Shown piece after piece: positions 43,766-52,507 of a stretch of DNA of 64,000 nt. Source of the stretch: Pseudomonas koreensis (GTDB lineage: Bacteria > Pseudomonadota > Gammaproteobacteria > Pseudomonadales > Pseudomonadaceae). Both the position numbers and the translations under genes were made by a program. Numbering within the stretch: the stretch's first letter is position 1; each line of letters starts with the position of its first letter. The stretch covers positions 496,001-560,000 of the forward strand of contig NZ_JAAQYM010000005.1 of the NCBI RefSeq assembly GCF_012986595.1, read 5' to 3'. The notes beneath the pieces were generated by a model, which was not told where the DNA came from, did no database searches, and saw nothing but the letters and a program-made list of their open reading frames with translations.

Positions 43766-43792
43766 CGGGGCGGTGAATCACTTCTTCAAAAG

Positions 43793-43820
43793 AAAGCCCG
43801 CAACGTTTGGTTGCGGGCAG
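43793..43820 (-). terminator. Hairpin with T-run in the leader of the TonB receptor gene
   Basis: On the minus strand GCCCGCAAC-CAAAC-GTTGCGGGC is followed by TTTCTTTT, 28 bases before the receptor ATG and downstream of the Zur box. It could be an attenuator or a second terminator for the upstream gene. Confidence 0.6.
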
Positions 43821-43834
43821 AGCGGCCTATTTGC

Positions 43835-43847
43835 GTTATACAGTAAC
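43835..43847. promoter_or_regulatory. Candidate Zur (zinc uptake regulator) box
   Basis: GTTATACAGTAAC agrees with the Zur core GTTATANTATAAC at 11 of 13 positions and overlaps a TATAAC -10-like element facing the TonB receptor. No comparable Fur box (GATAATGATAATC-like) was seen in this gap. Confidence 0.5.
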
Positions 43848-43857
43848 ACTAAAAATC

Positions 43858-43877
43858 GCCGGAGATTAAGCCCCGGC
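43858..43877 (-). terminator. Intrinsic terminator of the PepSY gene / copper operon
   Basis: On the minus strand GCCGGGG-CTTAAT-CTCCGGC followed by GATTTTTAG, about 40 bases after the PepSY gene stop. Confidence 0.75.
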
Positions 43878-43915
43878 AGTTTAAAGATCTGTCTAAAACG
43901 CGCATCTCGCCTGCT

Positions 43916-45295
43916 TCACGATGAAGTTGAGGCGGATTCAGGTTGGCGCCCCAGGCGCGACAACAGCAGGCGATCCAGTAACCAGACCAGCACCAGCGAA
44001 GCGCCCACCAGCGGAAAAATCACCGCCAGCACCAGCATGATCGCCACGCCGGTTTTCCACTTCGGCAGGTCATGACGCAGCGGCGGCACGCCGAACTTGC
44101 CTTGCGGGCGACGCTTCCACCAGATCACCACACCGCTGACGGCGCTGAGCAGGATCATCAGGCAGATCAGCAGCACGACAATCTGGTTGAAAGTGCCGAA
44201 CATCTTGCCTTCGTGCAGCATCACGCCGATTTCCGTGGCCCGCGCCACCGCGCCGTACTGCTCGAAGCGCACATCGGCGAGGACCTTGCCGGTGTACTGA
44301 TCGATGTGCAGGGTGGCGTCGTTACGCGGGTCGTCGGCAAACACGGCGATGGTGAACACACCGGTGGCGGTGGTCGGCAGGGTGATGCTGTAGCCGGGTT
44401 CGACCTTGCGCTCGATTGCAATGTTCTGCACGTCTTGCAGGCTGATCGCGGGCGCGGCGGGACCGTGTTGCATGCCGCCGTGGGCCATGTGCTCGGCATG
44501 GTCGCCGGACATCGGCATCGGCGTGTTTTCCATTGCCCACGGCACGGTCTGGCGCGCAGCGTTGTTCAGGCTGCCGGCCTCGACGTCGGAGGTCGGCACG
44601 TTGTTCCACATGGCGGCCGGGAACACGTTCCACACCTGGGCGTACTGCTTGCCCCAGAACCCGGTCCAGGTCATGCCGCTGAGCAGCATCACCAGCAGCA
44701 ACGCTGCGCCCCAGAACCCGGTGACCGCGTGCAGATCACGCCACAACACCCGACCGCGGCTGTTCAGCCGTGGCCATAGAATGCCGGCGGCCTGCCCCCG
44801 CGGCCACCACAAGAACACCCCCGACACCACCAGCACCACGCCCCAACCGGCGGCGAGTTCGATCAGCCGATCACCGACGGTGCCGATCATCAACTCACCG
44901 TGAACGGCGCGGGCGACGGCTTGCAGGTTTTTCTTCGCGTCCTGCTCGCCGAGGATGTCGCCGTGGTACGGATCGATGAACACGTTGAGTTCATGACCGG
45001 CGTTCTTCACCACGAACTGCGCGCTGCGTTCGGCGTTGGCCGGCGGCAGGTACTGGGTGATCTGGCCCTGTGGATAAGCACTTTTCACCCGCTGCAGCAG
45101 GTCATCGGCCGGCACCGTGTGATGCCCGGCCGGAACGTTGAGCAGGCTGCTGTACATCAGCGCATCGAGTTGCGGTTTGAACAGGTAGACGATGCCGGTC
45201 AGGGCCAGCATCACCATGAAGGGCGCGACGAATAATCCGGCATAGAAATGCCAGCGCCAGGCCAGGTTGTAGAAGTTCGTTTTGGGCTTTTGCAT
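43916..45295 (-). CDS. PepSY-associated membrane protein (copper-linked)
   Basis: 459 residues, four main membrane helices (near residues 20, 150, 200, 375) plus a C-terminal one, with two periplasmic PepSY domains. A methionine/histidine-rich loop near 265-285 (M-P-M-S-G-D-H-A-E-H-M-A-H-G-G-M-Q-H-G) looks like a copper site. Related proteins act as inner-membrane reductases or partners in metal uptake. It lies downstream of oprC, an arrangement also known in P. aeruginosa. ATG at 45295 has GGAG eight bases upstream; a GTG one codon earlier is possible. Confidence 0.85.
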   Translation of the reverse strand: MQKPKTNFYNLAWRWHFYAGLFVAPFMVMLALTGIVYLFKPQLDALMYSSLLNVPAGHHTVPADDLLQRVKSAYPQGQITQYLPPANAERSAQFVVKNAGHELNVFIDPYHGDILGEQDAKKNLQAVARAVHGELMIGTVGDRLIELAAGWGVVLVVSGVFLWWPRGQAAGILWPRLNSRGRVLWRDLHAVTGFWGAALLLVMLLSGMTWTGFWGKQYAQVWNVFPAAMWNNVPTSDVEAGSLNNAARQTVPWAMENTPMPMSGDHAEHMAHGGMQHGPAAPAISLQDVQNIAIERKVEPGYSITLPTTATGVFTIAVFADDPRNDATLHIDQYTGKVLADVRFEQYGAVARATEIGVMLHEGKMFGTFNQIVVLLICLMILLSAVSGVVIWWKRRPQGKFGVPPLRHDLPKWKTGVAIMLVLAVIFPLVGASLVLVWLLDRLLLSRLGRQPESASTSS

Positions 45296-45330
45296 CACGT
45301 GTGCTCCGCTTGGCGAATCATTTTTTTTAG

Positions 45331-45411
45331 ATCAAAAGATCGCAGCCTTCGGCAGCTCCTACAGGGGGCGCGCGCTCCTGTGTAGGAGCTGGCGCAGCCT
45401 GCGATCTTTTG
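45331..45411. repeat. REP doublet between oprC and the PepSY gene
   Basis: AAAAGATCGCAGCCTTCGGC / TGTAGGAGCTGGCGCAGCCT inverted pair with a GC-rich centre. Confidence 0.88.
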
Positions 45412-45422
45412 ACTTTTTCTTA

Positions 45423-47543
45423 TCAGAAGCTCATGTCGACCTTGGTCCAGAGCGTGCGCCCCGGCTCATTGATCGCTTGCGGGTCGTTGGCCGGGTAGCC
45501 GAAACCAGCGTTGCCCGCCAGGTTCAGATGCTCGGCGTAAGCCTTGCCGAACAAGTTGTCGACGCCGGTACTGACCTTCCAGTGTTTGTTGATCCGGTAA
45601 GCGCCGTTGAGCGAGAACACGCCAAACCCGCCGCTCTTGTCGTAGTCCTTGCCGACCACGTTGCCCTTGTTCTGGTCGATGCGGTTTTGCGCCGCGACCA
45701 CGCGCCACAGCGCCCCGGCGCTCCAGTTGTCTTCGCTGTAGGTGAGACCGAAACGCGCATCCAGCGGCGGCATTTGCGGCAGGGCCTTGCCGTCGCTGCT
45801 GTTCTTGCCCCAGGCGTAGGCCAGGGTCGCGTCGGCTTTCCAGTTGTCGGTGAGCTTGTACGCAGCGCCGAGTTCGCCGCCCATGATCCGCGCGTTGATG
45901 TTCTCGGCGCTGGAAGTGCTCATGCCCATCATCGTCGGCGTGTAGTCGAACAGGATGTAGTCGCGCACCACGCCGATGTAGCCCGAGGCCCAGGCTTCGA
46001 GTTCGGCGGTCTTGTAGTTCACGCCGAAGTCGAACTGGGTGGTCTTTTCCGGTTTGATCGAGTCGAACGCATTCAGCGAACCGGCCGGGCCGGACTTGGG
46101 CGAAAACAGCTCCCAGTAATCCGGGAAGCGCTGCGCGTGGCCGAGGCCGGCGTACAGCGTGGTCGGGCTGTCGGCGAGGTCATGCTCGTAACGCACGAAG
46201 CCGCTTGGCAAGGTGTCGGCACGGGTGTCGTCGGCGGTCGGATTTGGCCGGCTCATCATTCCGGAGCCAATGCTCTGCCGATAATCCTTGGCCGACGCGC
46301 GGTCGACCCGGGCGCCGCTGATCAGACGGTCACGGTCGGCGGCGTACCAGGTCATTTCGCTGAACACGCCGTAATTATGGAAATCGGCGTCCTTGGTGTA
46401 CGGCTGATCCTTGTAGGTGTCGATGCCCATGCCGCTGCGCTGGCGGTGCTCGTTGGTCTGTGCGTCGAGGCCGGTGATCAACTGGATGTCGGCCCAGCGC
46501 CAGGTTGCCTTGATCCGCGCGCCGAGGGTGCGGCGGTCGACGTTGGACGCCATGGGCCCGGCCATCATCCCGGTGCCGGACGGCGTGCGCAGGGTGTAGT
46601 TGTCCATCACGTGGTCGGCGTAGTTGTAGTAGACCTGCGCTTCGAACTTCTCCAGCACATCAGTGATGTTGGATTTTTCGAAGCGCAGCCCGAGGCTTTC
46701 GCGCAGGAATTGCGAACCGTCCATGCCGCGTCCGGCGTAGCGCGCTTCGCCGTCGCCCTTGCCGGCGGTGAGTTCGATCAGGGTGTCGGCGTCGGGCGTC
46801 CAGCCGAGCGCGATGTCACCGTTCCACTTGTCGTAGCGCGACGGCACGGTGTCGTTGTTGCCGTCGCGATAGTCGTCGGAGTGCGCGGTGTTGCCGATCA
46901 CTCGCACATAGCCCAAAGGCCCGCCGGCAGCAGCGTCGACAACCTTGTCGAAGCGTCCGTTGGAGCCGGCCAGCACGCTCGCGTTCAGCCGGGTACCGAG
47001 TTCGCCGAAGCTTTCCGGTTCCCGGTCGAACAGCACCGTGCCGGCCGAGGCGCTCGGCCCCCAAAGCACGGTCTGCGGGCCTTTGATCACCGTGAGTTTG
47101 TCGTAGGTTTCCGGCGAGATGTACGAGGTCGGTGCATCCATGCGGCCGGGGCAGGCGCCGAGCAGCATGCTGCCGTTGGTGAGGATGTTCAGGCGCGAAC
47201 CGAACATGCCGCGCAGCACCGGATCGCCATTGGTGCCGCCATTGCGCACCAGGGCAAAGCCCGGAATGGTCTTCAGATAATCGCCGCCGTCGCTGGCCGG
47301 CACCGGTTGGCGTGGGTCCTTGGGATTGGTGACGATGGTCAACGGCGAGCTCGGGGCGATCGCGGTGATCACCGTTGGACTGAGTTCATCGTTGTGCCCG
47401 GCGTGGTCATCGGCCAGCACCAGCGGGGACAGCAGGACGCCGCAAAGGACGGCGGTAGCGTGCGAGAAACGAATGCGCGATTCGTTCAAAGCGAAGGACG
47501 CCCGAGCAGCGCTCAAACGTGGAACAGCGGAAAACCTGGACAT
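45423..47543 (-). CDS. oprC: TonB-dependent copper receptor OprC
   Basis: 706 residues, outer-membrane copper importer. After the signal peptide come the plug and a 22-strand barrel ending W-T-K-V-D-M-S-F. Copper ligands known for P. aeruginosa OprC are recognisable as Cys131-P-G-R-Met135 in the plug and H-V-M in the loop Y-A-D-H-V-M-D (CxxxM-HxM pattern). The segment T-S-Y-I-S-P-E-T-Y-D-K-L-T-V-I-K-G-P-Q-T is almost diagnostic. ATG 47543 is preferred over 47555 as GGAA precedes it at a good distance. Confidence 0.93.
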   Translation of the reverse strand: MSRFSAVPRLSAARASFALNESRIRFSHATAVLCGVLLSPLVLADDHAGHNDELSPTVITAIAPSSPLTIVTNPKDPRQPVPASDGGDYLKTIPGFALVRNGGTNGDPVLRGMFGSRLNILTNGSMLLGACPGRMDAPTSYISPETYDKLTVIKGPQTVLWGPSASAGTVLFDREPESFGELGTRLNASVLAGSNGRFDKVVDAAAGGPLGYVRVIGNTAHSDDYRDGNNDTVPSRYDKWNGDIALGWTPDADTLIELTAGKGDGEARYAGRGMDGSQFLRESLGLRFEKSNITDVLEKFEAQVYYNYADHVMDNYTLRTPSGTGMMAGPMASNVDRRTLGARIKATWRWADIQLITGLDAQTNEHRQRSGMGIDTYKDQPYTKDADFHNYGVFSEMTWYAADRDRLISGARVDRASAKDYRQSIGSGMMSRPNPTADDTRADTLPSGFVRYEHDLADSPTTLYAGLGHAQRFPDYWELFSPKSGPAGSLNAFDSIKPEKTTQFDFGVNYKTAELEAWASGYIGVVRDYILFDYTPTMMGMSTSSAENINARIMGGELGAAYKLTDNWKADATLAYAWGKNSSDGKALPQMPPLDARFGLTYSEDNWSAGALWRVVAAQNRIDQNKGNVVGKDYDKSGGFGVFSLNGAYRINKHWKVSTGVDNLFGKAYAEHLNLAGNAGFGYPANDPQAINEPGRTLWTKVDMSF

Positions 47544-47628
47544 GACAATTTCCATCAAACAGTCGTAAACGACACGGCCGGCAGCCTGGAGCTGTCTTCT
47601 CAACCGTGTGCAATCAAAGGTGCGGTGT

Positions 47629-48075
47629 TTACGCGGCGATGGGCGGGGCGCGGGTGCGGGCGCCGGGAAAGAAGGTTTGCCGGGCATGGCCCAGGCGCGG
47701 GGAGGGCGGGGTGAAGGTGTTGACGTGAGCGATGCTGAACGTGGCGAAGCTGCCGCCACCGGTCAGCGCCGGGCAGTTGAACAGCAGGCTGCAATAACCG
47801 CACTTTTCCCACAGGGCGTGGTGCGAGGATTGCGGCGGACAATGTTCGGCGCTGGGCTGCGCGTCATGACCGCCGTGATCCATGCCCGGCATGTCCATCG
47901 ACATGTCCATGCGCATCGGCATGGAAGTCGAGGCGTGCTGATCCATCGGCATCGACTGAGAAATCAGCGGGCCGATGAAGATCATCAACATGGCGAACAG
48001 GGCGATCCAGCTACCGCGGGTCAGAGCCTGGCTCTGGCGATGCTTGCTGGACGCCCCGGTGCGTTGCGGGCGCAC
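47629..48075 (-). CDS. DUF2946 protein, Met/His-rich (copper-associated)
   Basis: 148 residues, GTG start. One N-terminal membrane segment (W-I-A-L-F-A-M-L-M-I-F-I-G-P-L-I) is followed by a run rich in Met and His (M-P-M-D-Q-H, M-P-M-R-M-D-M-S-M-D-M-P-G-M-D-H-G-G-H-D) typical of copper-binding periplasmic proteins. The DUF2946 cysteine motif K-C-G-Y-C-S-L-L-F-N-C-P follows. 21 bases after the PCuAC gene; function unproven but probably copper capture for OprC or PCuAC. Confidence 0.83.
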   Translation of the reverse strand: MRPQRTGASSKHRQSQALTRGSWIALFAMLMIFIGPLISQSMPMDQHASTSMPMRMDMSMDMPGMDHGGHDAQPSAEHCPPQSSHHALWEKCGYCSLLFNCPALTGGGSFATFSIAHVNTFTPPSPRLGHARQTFFPGARTRAPPIAA

Positions 48076-48096
48076 GGGCGGGGTCAGCCGGATCGA

Positions 48097-48576
48097 TTAC
48101 TGGGCGTGTTCGTGCGCCATGCTGTCTTGCGGTGGTTTCTTTTGCACCGCGACTTCGACGGTTACATCACCGGCCTTCTCGAAATGCAGGGTCAGCGGGA
48201 AGCGCTTGCCGTCGCTGAGCAGGCTGCGGTCTTTCGGGCTGAGCAGCATCACGTGATAAGCCATCGGCGCGAACGTTACCTTGCCGCCGGCCGGAATCAG
48301 CACGTTGGGCACCTGCTGCATTTTCATCAGATCGCCCTGCATCACATGCTCGTGCAACTGCGCTTGATCAGTGATCGGCGAATCGACGCTGAGCAGACGG
48401 TCGTTGGTCTTGCCGGGATTGCTGATCACGAAGTAAGCGGCGACGTTCGGTGCGTTGGGCGGCAGTTCCTGTGACCACGGGTGAGCGATTTCCAGCTCGC
48501 CGGCCTTGTATTCGTGGGCATGGGCAAAGCACGCCGGCAGCAACAGCGCAGCGATAACGATGAGTTTGTTCAACAT
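48097..48576 (-). CDS. Periplasmic copper chaperone PCu(A)C
   Basis: 159 residues with a signal peptide ending near residue 20. The defining H-X10-M-X21-H-X-M Cu(I) site is exact: His75, Met86, His108, Met110. PCuAC delivers copper to the CuA centre of cytochrome oxidase with Sco. The C-terminal tail ends M-A-H-E-H-A-Q, adding more ligands. It sits between two DUF2946 genes in the oprC operon. Confidence 0.93.
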   Translation of the reverse strand: MLNKLIVIAALLLPACFAHAHEYKAGELEIAHPWSQELPPNAPNVAAYFVISNPGKTNDRLLSVDSPITDQAQLHEHVMQGDLMKMQQVPNVLIPAGGKVTFAPMAYHVMLLSPKDRSLLSDGKRFPLTLHFEKAGDVTVEVAVQKKPPQDSMAHEHAQ

Positions 48577-48624
48577 GGCAGTTCTCCAGAACGATTTGAT
48601 ACGCAGGTCAATTGCGAGAACAAA

Positions 48625-49023
48625 TCAAACCAGAGGCGAGGCGCGGGGATTGAGGCTCGGCCATTGCTGGCGCGGGGTGGGTGTTTGCAACGAGGGCGGC
48701 GCTACGCTGCGATTGCTTTCGTAGCGGGCGAAATACAGCTGCGGTGTATGACCCGGCAACGCCACCAGCGGCGCTGAACCCGAGCAGCACCAGCAATGCT
48801 GCATGTTGGAATGGCTGTCGTTGGACGGGGCTTTCTGCTCCGTGGTGCCGATGTTGATCGCCACCATCTTCGTCCCGCTGCCGGTGCAGAAACTGCTCCA
48901 TAGCAGCTGTTCGGCCGGTGAACTGGCCGCCTGTGCCATCGCCCCGGTCATCGGCATGGCGAGCATGTTGAACAGCACTGCAAAGCAGGCGATCCAGGCA
49001 ATGGCTAGCCGGTGTCGGTTCAT
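48625..49023 (-). CDS. DUF2946-family secreted protein
   Basis: 132 residues, starts the copper operon. Signal sequence or anchor A-I-A-W-I-A-C-F-A-V-L-F-N-M-L-A-M-P-M. A central H-C-W-C-C-S-G-S-A motif and an upstream C-T-G-S-G-T-K-M are the DUF2946 cysteine sites. Residues in between are hydrophilic (N-D-S-H-S-N-M-Q-H). Likely another copper-binding periplasmic protein. Confidence 0.82.
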   Translation of the reverse strand: MNRHRLAIAWIACFAVLFNMLAMPMTGAMAQAASSPAEQLLWSSFCTGSGTKMVAINIGTTEQKAPSNDSHSNMQHCWCCSGSAPLVALPGHTPQLYFARYESNRSVAPPSLQTPTPRQQWPSLNPRASPLV

Positions 49024-49348
49024 GGGACAGATCCGTTGGGTGGGCGATCAGGCGCGGCTATTTAGCCTGATCAGGGCCGATAAGTAAAAAGGCGTCGTGC
49101 GGTTTGGTGTCGCAGATCAATCAAAAGGAGTGTAGCGGTTGAAGTTCGCAACGCCAGACTCATCCTCCTATCCTGTAGGAGCTGACGAGTGGAACGAGGC
49201 TGCGATCTTTTGATCTGTTTTTTAACGTTCAGAAAACGAGCGGTCAGATCGCACGCCTTCGCCCCTGCCATACACAGACTATGCGGTCGCCGCCGACCAC
49301 TGTGGGAGCGGGCTTGCCCGCGAAGACGTACTCGAGATCAGCATTTGG
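49024..49348. other. Intergenic region between the copper operon and cobK
   Basis: 325 bases. It must hold the copper-operon promoter on the minus strand. It also carries two unpaired single REP units: GTAGGAGCTGACGAGTGG near 49175-49210 and TGTGGGAGCGGGCTTGCCCG at 49301-49320. No gene or clear operator was recognised. Confidence 0.4.
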
Positions 49349-50077
49349 TCAAAGTCGGGTGACGGAGGCAAGTGCAGCGAGGACTTCAGCTGTTGTCTGA
49401 AACTCCCGATCAACCCCCGGCAACCCCGGCCGCTTCAACACAATCACCGGTACCCCCAACTCCCGGGCCACTTCCAGCTTCGGCTCGGTTGCGGTGCTGC
49501 CGCTGTTCTTGCTGATCAGCACATCAATCTGCCGCCGTTCGAACAGCGCGCGCTCATCCCCCAGCAGAAACGGCCCGCGCGCGCCGATCACTTCGCAGCG
49601 TTCGTTGCCGGGGTAGACGTCGAGGGCGCGCAGGGTCCAGAACTGCTCGGCGGGAATTTCGTCGAGGTGCTGCAGTGGTTCGCGGCCGAGGGTGAACAGC
49701 GGACGGCGGAACGGTTTGAGGGCAGTGATCAGTTCGGCCCAGTCGCTGACTTCGCGCCAGTCATCACTAGGCTGCGGCTGCCACGCCGGACGGCGCAAGG
49801 CCCAGCAGGGGATGCCGGCCAGGTGGGCGGCGCTGGCGGCGTTCTGGCTGATCTGTGCGGCATAGGGATGCGTGGCGTCGAGCAGCAGATCAATGCCTTC
49901 GTCGCGAATGAACTTCGCCAGACCTTCAGCGCCACCGTAACCCCCGACGCGCACCTGACAGGTCAGATCCGTCGGCACCCGGCCAACACCGGCGAGGCTG
50001 TAGATATGTTCTGGCCCGAGCGTACGGGCAATCGCCAGCGCTTCGGTCACGCCGCCAAGCAACACTATCCGCTTCAT
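49349..50077 (-). CDS. cobK: Precorrin-6A reductase
   Basis: 242 residues. NADPH-dependent reduction of precorrin-6A in the aerobic corrin pathway. Motifs: L-L-G-G-V-T-E-A near residue 6, D-A-T-H-P-Y-A-A near 67, G-R-E near 128 and S-K-N-S-G near 185. Its start overlaps the cbiD stop by four bases; third gene of cobL-cbiD-cobK. Confidence 0.93.
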   Translation of the reverse strand: MKRIVLLGGVTEALAIARTLGPEHIYSLAGVGRVPTDLTCQVRVGGYGGAEGLAKFIRDEGIDLLLDATHPYAAQISQNAASAAHLAGIPCWALRRPAWQPQPSDDWREVSDWAELITALKPFRRPLFTLGREPLQHLDEIPAEQFWTLRALDVYPGNERCEVIGARGPFLLGDERALFERRQIDVLISKNSGSTATEPKLEVARELGVPVIVLKRPGLPGVDREFQTTAEVLAALASVTRL

Positions 50078-51171
50078 GCAAAACCTCCGGCATGCCCGAC
50101 AATCCCGCCCTGACGATCAATCGCAAACACCTCGACCTGCACCTGCGCCGGCACCACGCTGCGGGCGAAATTCAGCGCGTTGCGACAGACTTCATCGCCG
50201 AGGGCGATGCCCGCCGCACTGGCCATCGCCAAGGCCTGCTGACTGGTGTTCGCCTCGCGAATGCCTTGCTGCAAAACCTCATCAGCGCCAATCGCCGCGG
50301 CCCACTCGGCCAGTTGCGGCAAATCGATGCTCGAATGTCGGGAGTGCAGGTCCATGTGCCCGGCCGCCAGTTTGCTGATCTTGCCAAACCCGCCGCACAG
50401 GCTGAGTTTATCCACAGGCACTTTGCGCAAATGCTTGAGCACCGCGCCGACAAAGTCGCCCATCTCGATCAGGGCGATTTCCGGCAGGTCGTAGACCCGG
50501 CGCATGGTGTCTTCGCTGGCGTTGCCGGTGCACGCGGCGATGTGCAGGTAGCCGTTGGTCTTGGCGACGTCGATGCCCTGATGGATCGAGGCGATGTACG
50601 CCGCACAGGAGAACGGCCGGACGATGCCGCTGGTGCCGAGAATCGACAGACCGCCGAGAATGCCCAGACGCGGATTCATGGTTTTCAGCGCCAGCGCTTC
50701 GCCGCCCTCGACGTTGACCGTGACCTCGAAACCGCCGGCATAACCGCTCTCGGCGGCGAGCAGCGTCAGGTGATCGCTGATCATCTTGCGCGGCACCGGG
50801 TTGATCGCCGGCTCACCGACGCCGAGCACCAGCCCTGGCCGGGTCACGGTGCCAACCCCTGCGCCGGCGATGAAGCGAATCCCCGGCTCGGCCAGCAGCC
50901 GCACCTGCGAATAGAGCAGTGCACCGTGGGTCACGTCCGGGTCGTCCCCGGCGTCCTTGATGGTCCCGGCTTCCGCGCCGGCTTCGGTCAGTCGACAGAA
51001 CTCCAGGCGCATCTGCACTTGCTTGCCCTTGGGCAAGACGATCTGCACCGCATCCGCCGAGGTGCCGCTGAGCAGCAGACGTGCGGCGGCGAGGCTGGTG
51101 GCGGTGGCGCAACTGCCGGTGGTCAGGCCGCTGCGCAGGGGCGCGGGTTGTTCGGCGGTTTCGTCACGCAT
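50074..51171 (-). CDS. cbiD: Cobalt-precorrin-5B C1-methyltransferase-like protein CbiD
   Basis: 365 residues. The N-terminus L-R-S-G-L-T-T-G-S-C-A-T-A-T-S-L-A-A is the CbiD signature; G-G-S-I-L-G-T-S-G-I-V and L-C-G-G-F-G-K-I-S-K-L-A-A-G-H are also conserved. CbiD belongs to the anaerobic pathway, yet it sits here with aerobic genes; pseudomonads appear to use it in place of CobF. The start at 51171 overlaps the cobL stop by eight bases. Confidence 0.92.
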   Translation of the reverse strand: MRDETAEQPAPLRSGLTTGSCATATSLAAARLLLSGTSADAVQIVLPKGKQVQMRLEFCRLTEAGAEAGTIKDAGDDPDVTHGALLYSQVRLLAEPGIRFIAGAGVGTVTRPGLVLGVGEPAINPVPRKMISDHLTLLAAESGYAGGFEVTVNVEGGEALALKTMNPRLGILGGLSILGTSGIVRPFSCAAYIASIHQGIDVAKTNGYLHIAACTGNASEDTMRRVYDLPEIALIEMGDFVGAVLKHLRKVPVDKLSLCGGFGKISKLAAGHMDLHSRHSSIDLPQLAEWAAAIGADEVLQQGIREANTSQQALAMASAAGIALGDEVCRNALNFARSVVPAQVQVEVFAIDRQGGIVGHAGGFA

Positions 51172-52375
51172 CGAGAGGTTTGACCAGGTCGAGCAAGGTG
51201 ATCGGCAGCGCCTGGCGCCAGGTGTCGAACTCGCCCAGCGGCTGTGCCTGGGCGACATGGATGCGGGTCAATTCGCCGCCATGGCGTTCGCGCCAGTTCA
51301 TCAGGGCCAGTTCACTTTGCAGGGTCACGGCGTTGGCGACCAGCCGGCCTCCGGGTTTGAGCTGTTCCCAGCAGGTTTCGAACACCCCTTCACGGGTCAC
51401 GCCACCGCCGATGAAAATCGCGTCCGGACGCTCCAGCCCGGCGAGCGCCTGCGGTGCACGGCCGCGAATCAGTTGCAGGCCGGGCACTCCCAGCGCATCG
51501 CGGTTGTGTTCGATCAACTGCTGACGGCCTTCGTCGGCTTCGATTGCCAGCGCCCGGCAACCGGGATGCGCGCGCATCCATTCGATGCCGATCGAGCCAC
51601 AACCACCGCCCACATCCCACAGCAGCTCACCGGGAATCGGCGCGAGGCGCGCCAGGGTGATGGCGCGCACATCACGTTTGGTCAGTTGGCCGTCGTGACG
51701 GAAGGCCGAGTCCGGCAGGCCGGCGAGGCGCGACAGGTGTGGGGTATCGGCGTCAGCGAGGCATTCGACAGCGATGATATTCAGGTCGGCCAGCGGCGGG
51801 TCGTTCCAGTCATTGGCGGTGCCATCGATGCGCCGTTCGGCGTCGCCGCCCAAGTGCTCCAGAACGCTGATACGGCTGCCGCCAAAACCACGCTCGCGCA
51901 ATAACGCGGCGACCGCCGCCGGACTTTGTCCGTCATTGCTCAGCAACAGCAGACGCACACCGCTGAACAACTGCGCATTAAGTGCCGCCAGCGGCCGGGC
52001 CACCAGCGACAGCGTCACGACCTCCTGCAACGGCCAGCCGAGACGCGCTGCCGCCAGCGCGCAAGAGGACGGCGCGGGCAGGATCAGCATCTCGTCGCTC
52101 GGCACCTGCCGCGCCAGGCTCGCGCCGACGCCATAGAACATCGGATCACCACTGGCCAGCACGCAGACCGCCGCGCCACGCTGCTCCAGCACCGGGGCCA
52201 GGGAGAACGGGCTCGGCCACAACTGCCGTTCGCCGCGAATGCACGCCGGCAGCAGGTCCAGCTGACGTTGCCCGCCGACGATCCGCGAGGCGCCCAGCAG
52301 AGCGCGCCGGGCATTCTTGCCCAGGCCCTTGAAGCCGTCTTCACCGATACCCACAACCGTCAGCCAGGGTGACAT
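51164..52375 (-). CDS. cobL: Precorrin-6Y C5,15-methyltransferase (decarboxylating)
   Basis: 403 residues, a fusion of a CbiE-like tetrapyrrole methylase (residues ~1-200; V-V-G-I-G-E-D-G at the start, L-A-S-G-D-P-M-F-Y-G near 77) and a CbiT-like methyltransferase (~230-403; L-W-D-V-G-G-G-C-G-S-I-G-I-E SAM loop). It methylates C5 and C15 and decarboxylates C12. A strong AGAGGAAT box precedes the ATG. Divergent from cobG. Confidence 0.94.
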   Translation of the reverse strand: MSPWLTVVGIGEDGFKGLGKNARRALLGASRIVGGQRQLDLLPACIRGERQLWPSPFSLAPVLEQRGAAVCVLASGDPMFYGVGASLARQVPSDEMLILPAPSSCALAAARLGWPLQEVVTLSLVARPLAALNAQLFSGVRLLLLSNDGQSPAAVAALLRERGFGGSRISVLEHLGGDAERRIDGTANDWNDPPLADLNIIAVECLADADTPHLSRLAGLPDSAFRHDGQLTKRDVRAITLARLAPIPGELLWDVGGGCGSIGIEWMRAHPGCRALAIEADEGRQQLIEHNRDALGVPGLQLIRGRAPQALAGLERPDAIFIGGGVTREGVFETCWEQLKPGGRLVANAVTLQSELALMNWRERHGGELTRIHVAQAQPLGEFDTWRQALPITLLDLVKPLDA

Positions 52376-52507
52376 CTATATTCCTCTAAACATGCTGATC
52401 CGACGGGCAGACTTTTCATGCCGCCGGACAAAGCAGGCATAATACCGCGCCTTCGCCCGCGAAGCGCCTTTGCCACACAGCCGGTCAGCCCCTTGAACGA
52501 ACGCCTG
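52376..52507. promoter_or_regulatory. Divergent cob promoter region
   Basis: 132 bases between cobL and cobG. It contains an inverted pair ATGCC...GGCAT (52419-52440) and a hairpin GCGCCTTCG-CCCG-CGAAGCGC. I could not recognise a cobalamin riboswitch B12 box in it. Confidence 0.4.

Noticed and set aside
45282..47714. 810-codon plus-strand frame opposite oprC
   Set aside because: Shadow of the oprC reading frame, low-complexity Val/Gly/His composition, no family features.
52376..52507. Cobalamin riboswitch before cobG or cobL
   Set aside because: No convincing B12-box sequence, and 132 bases shared by two divergent promoters is too short for a full riboswitch.
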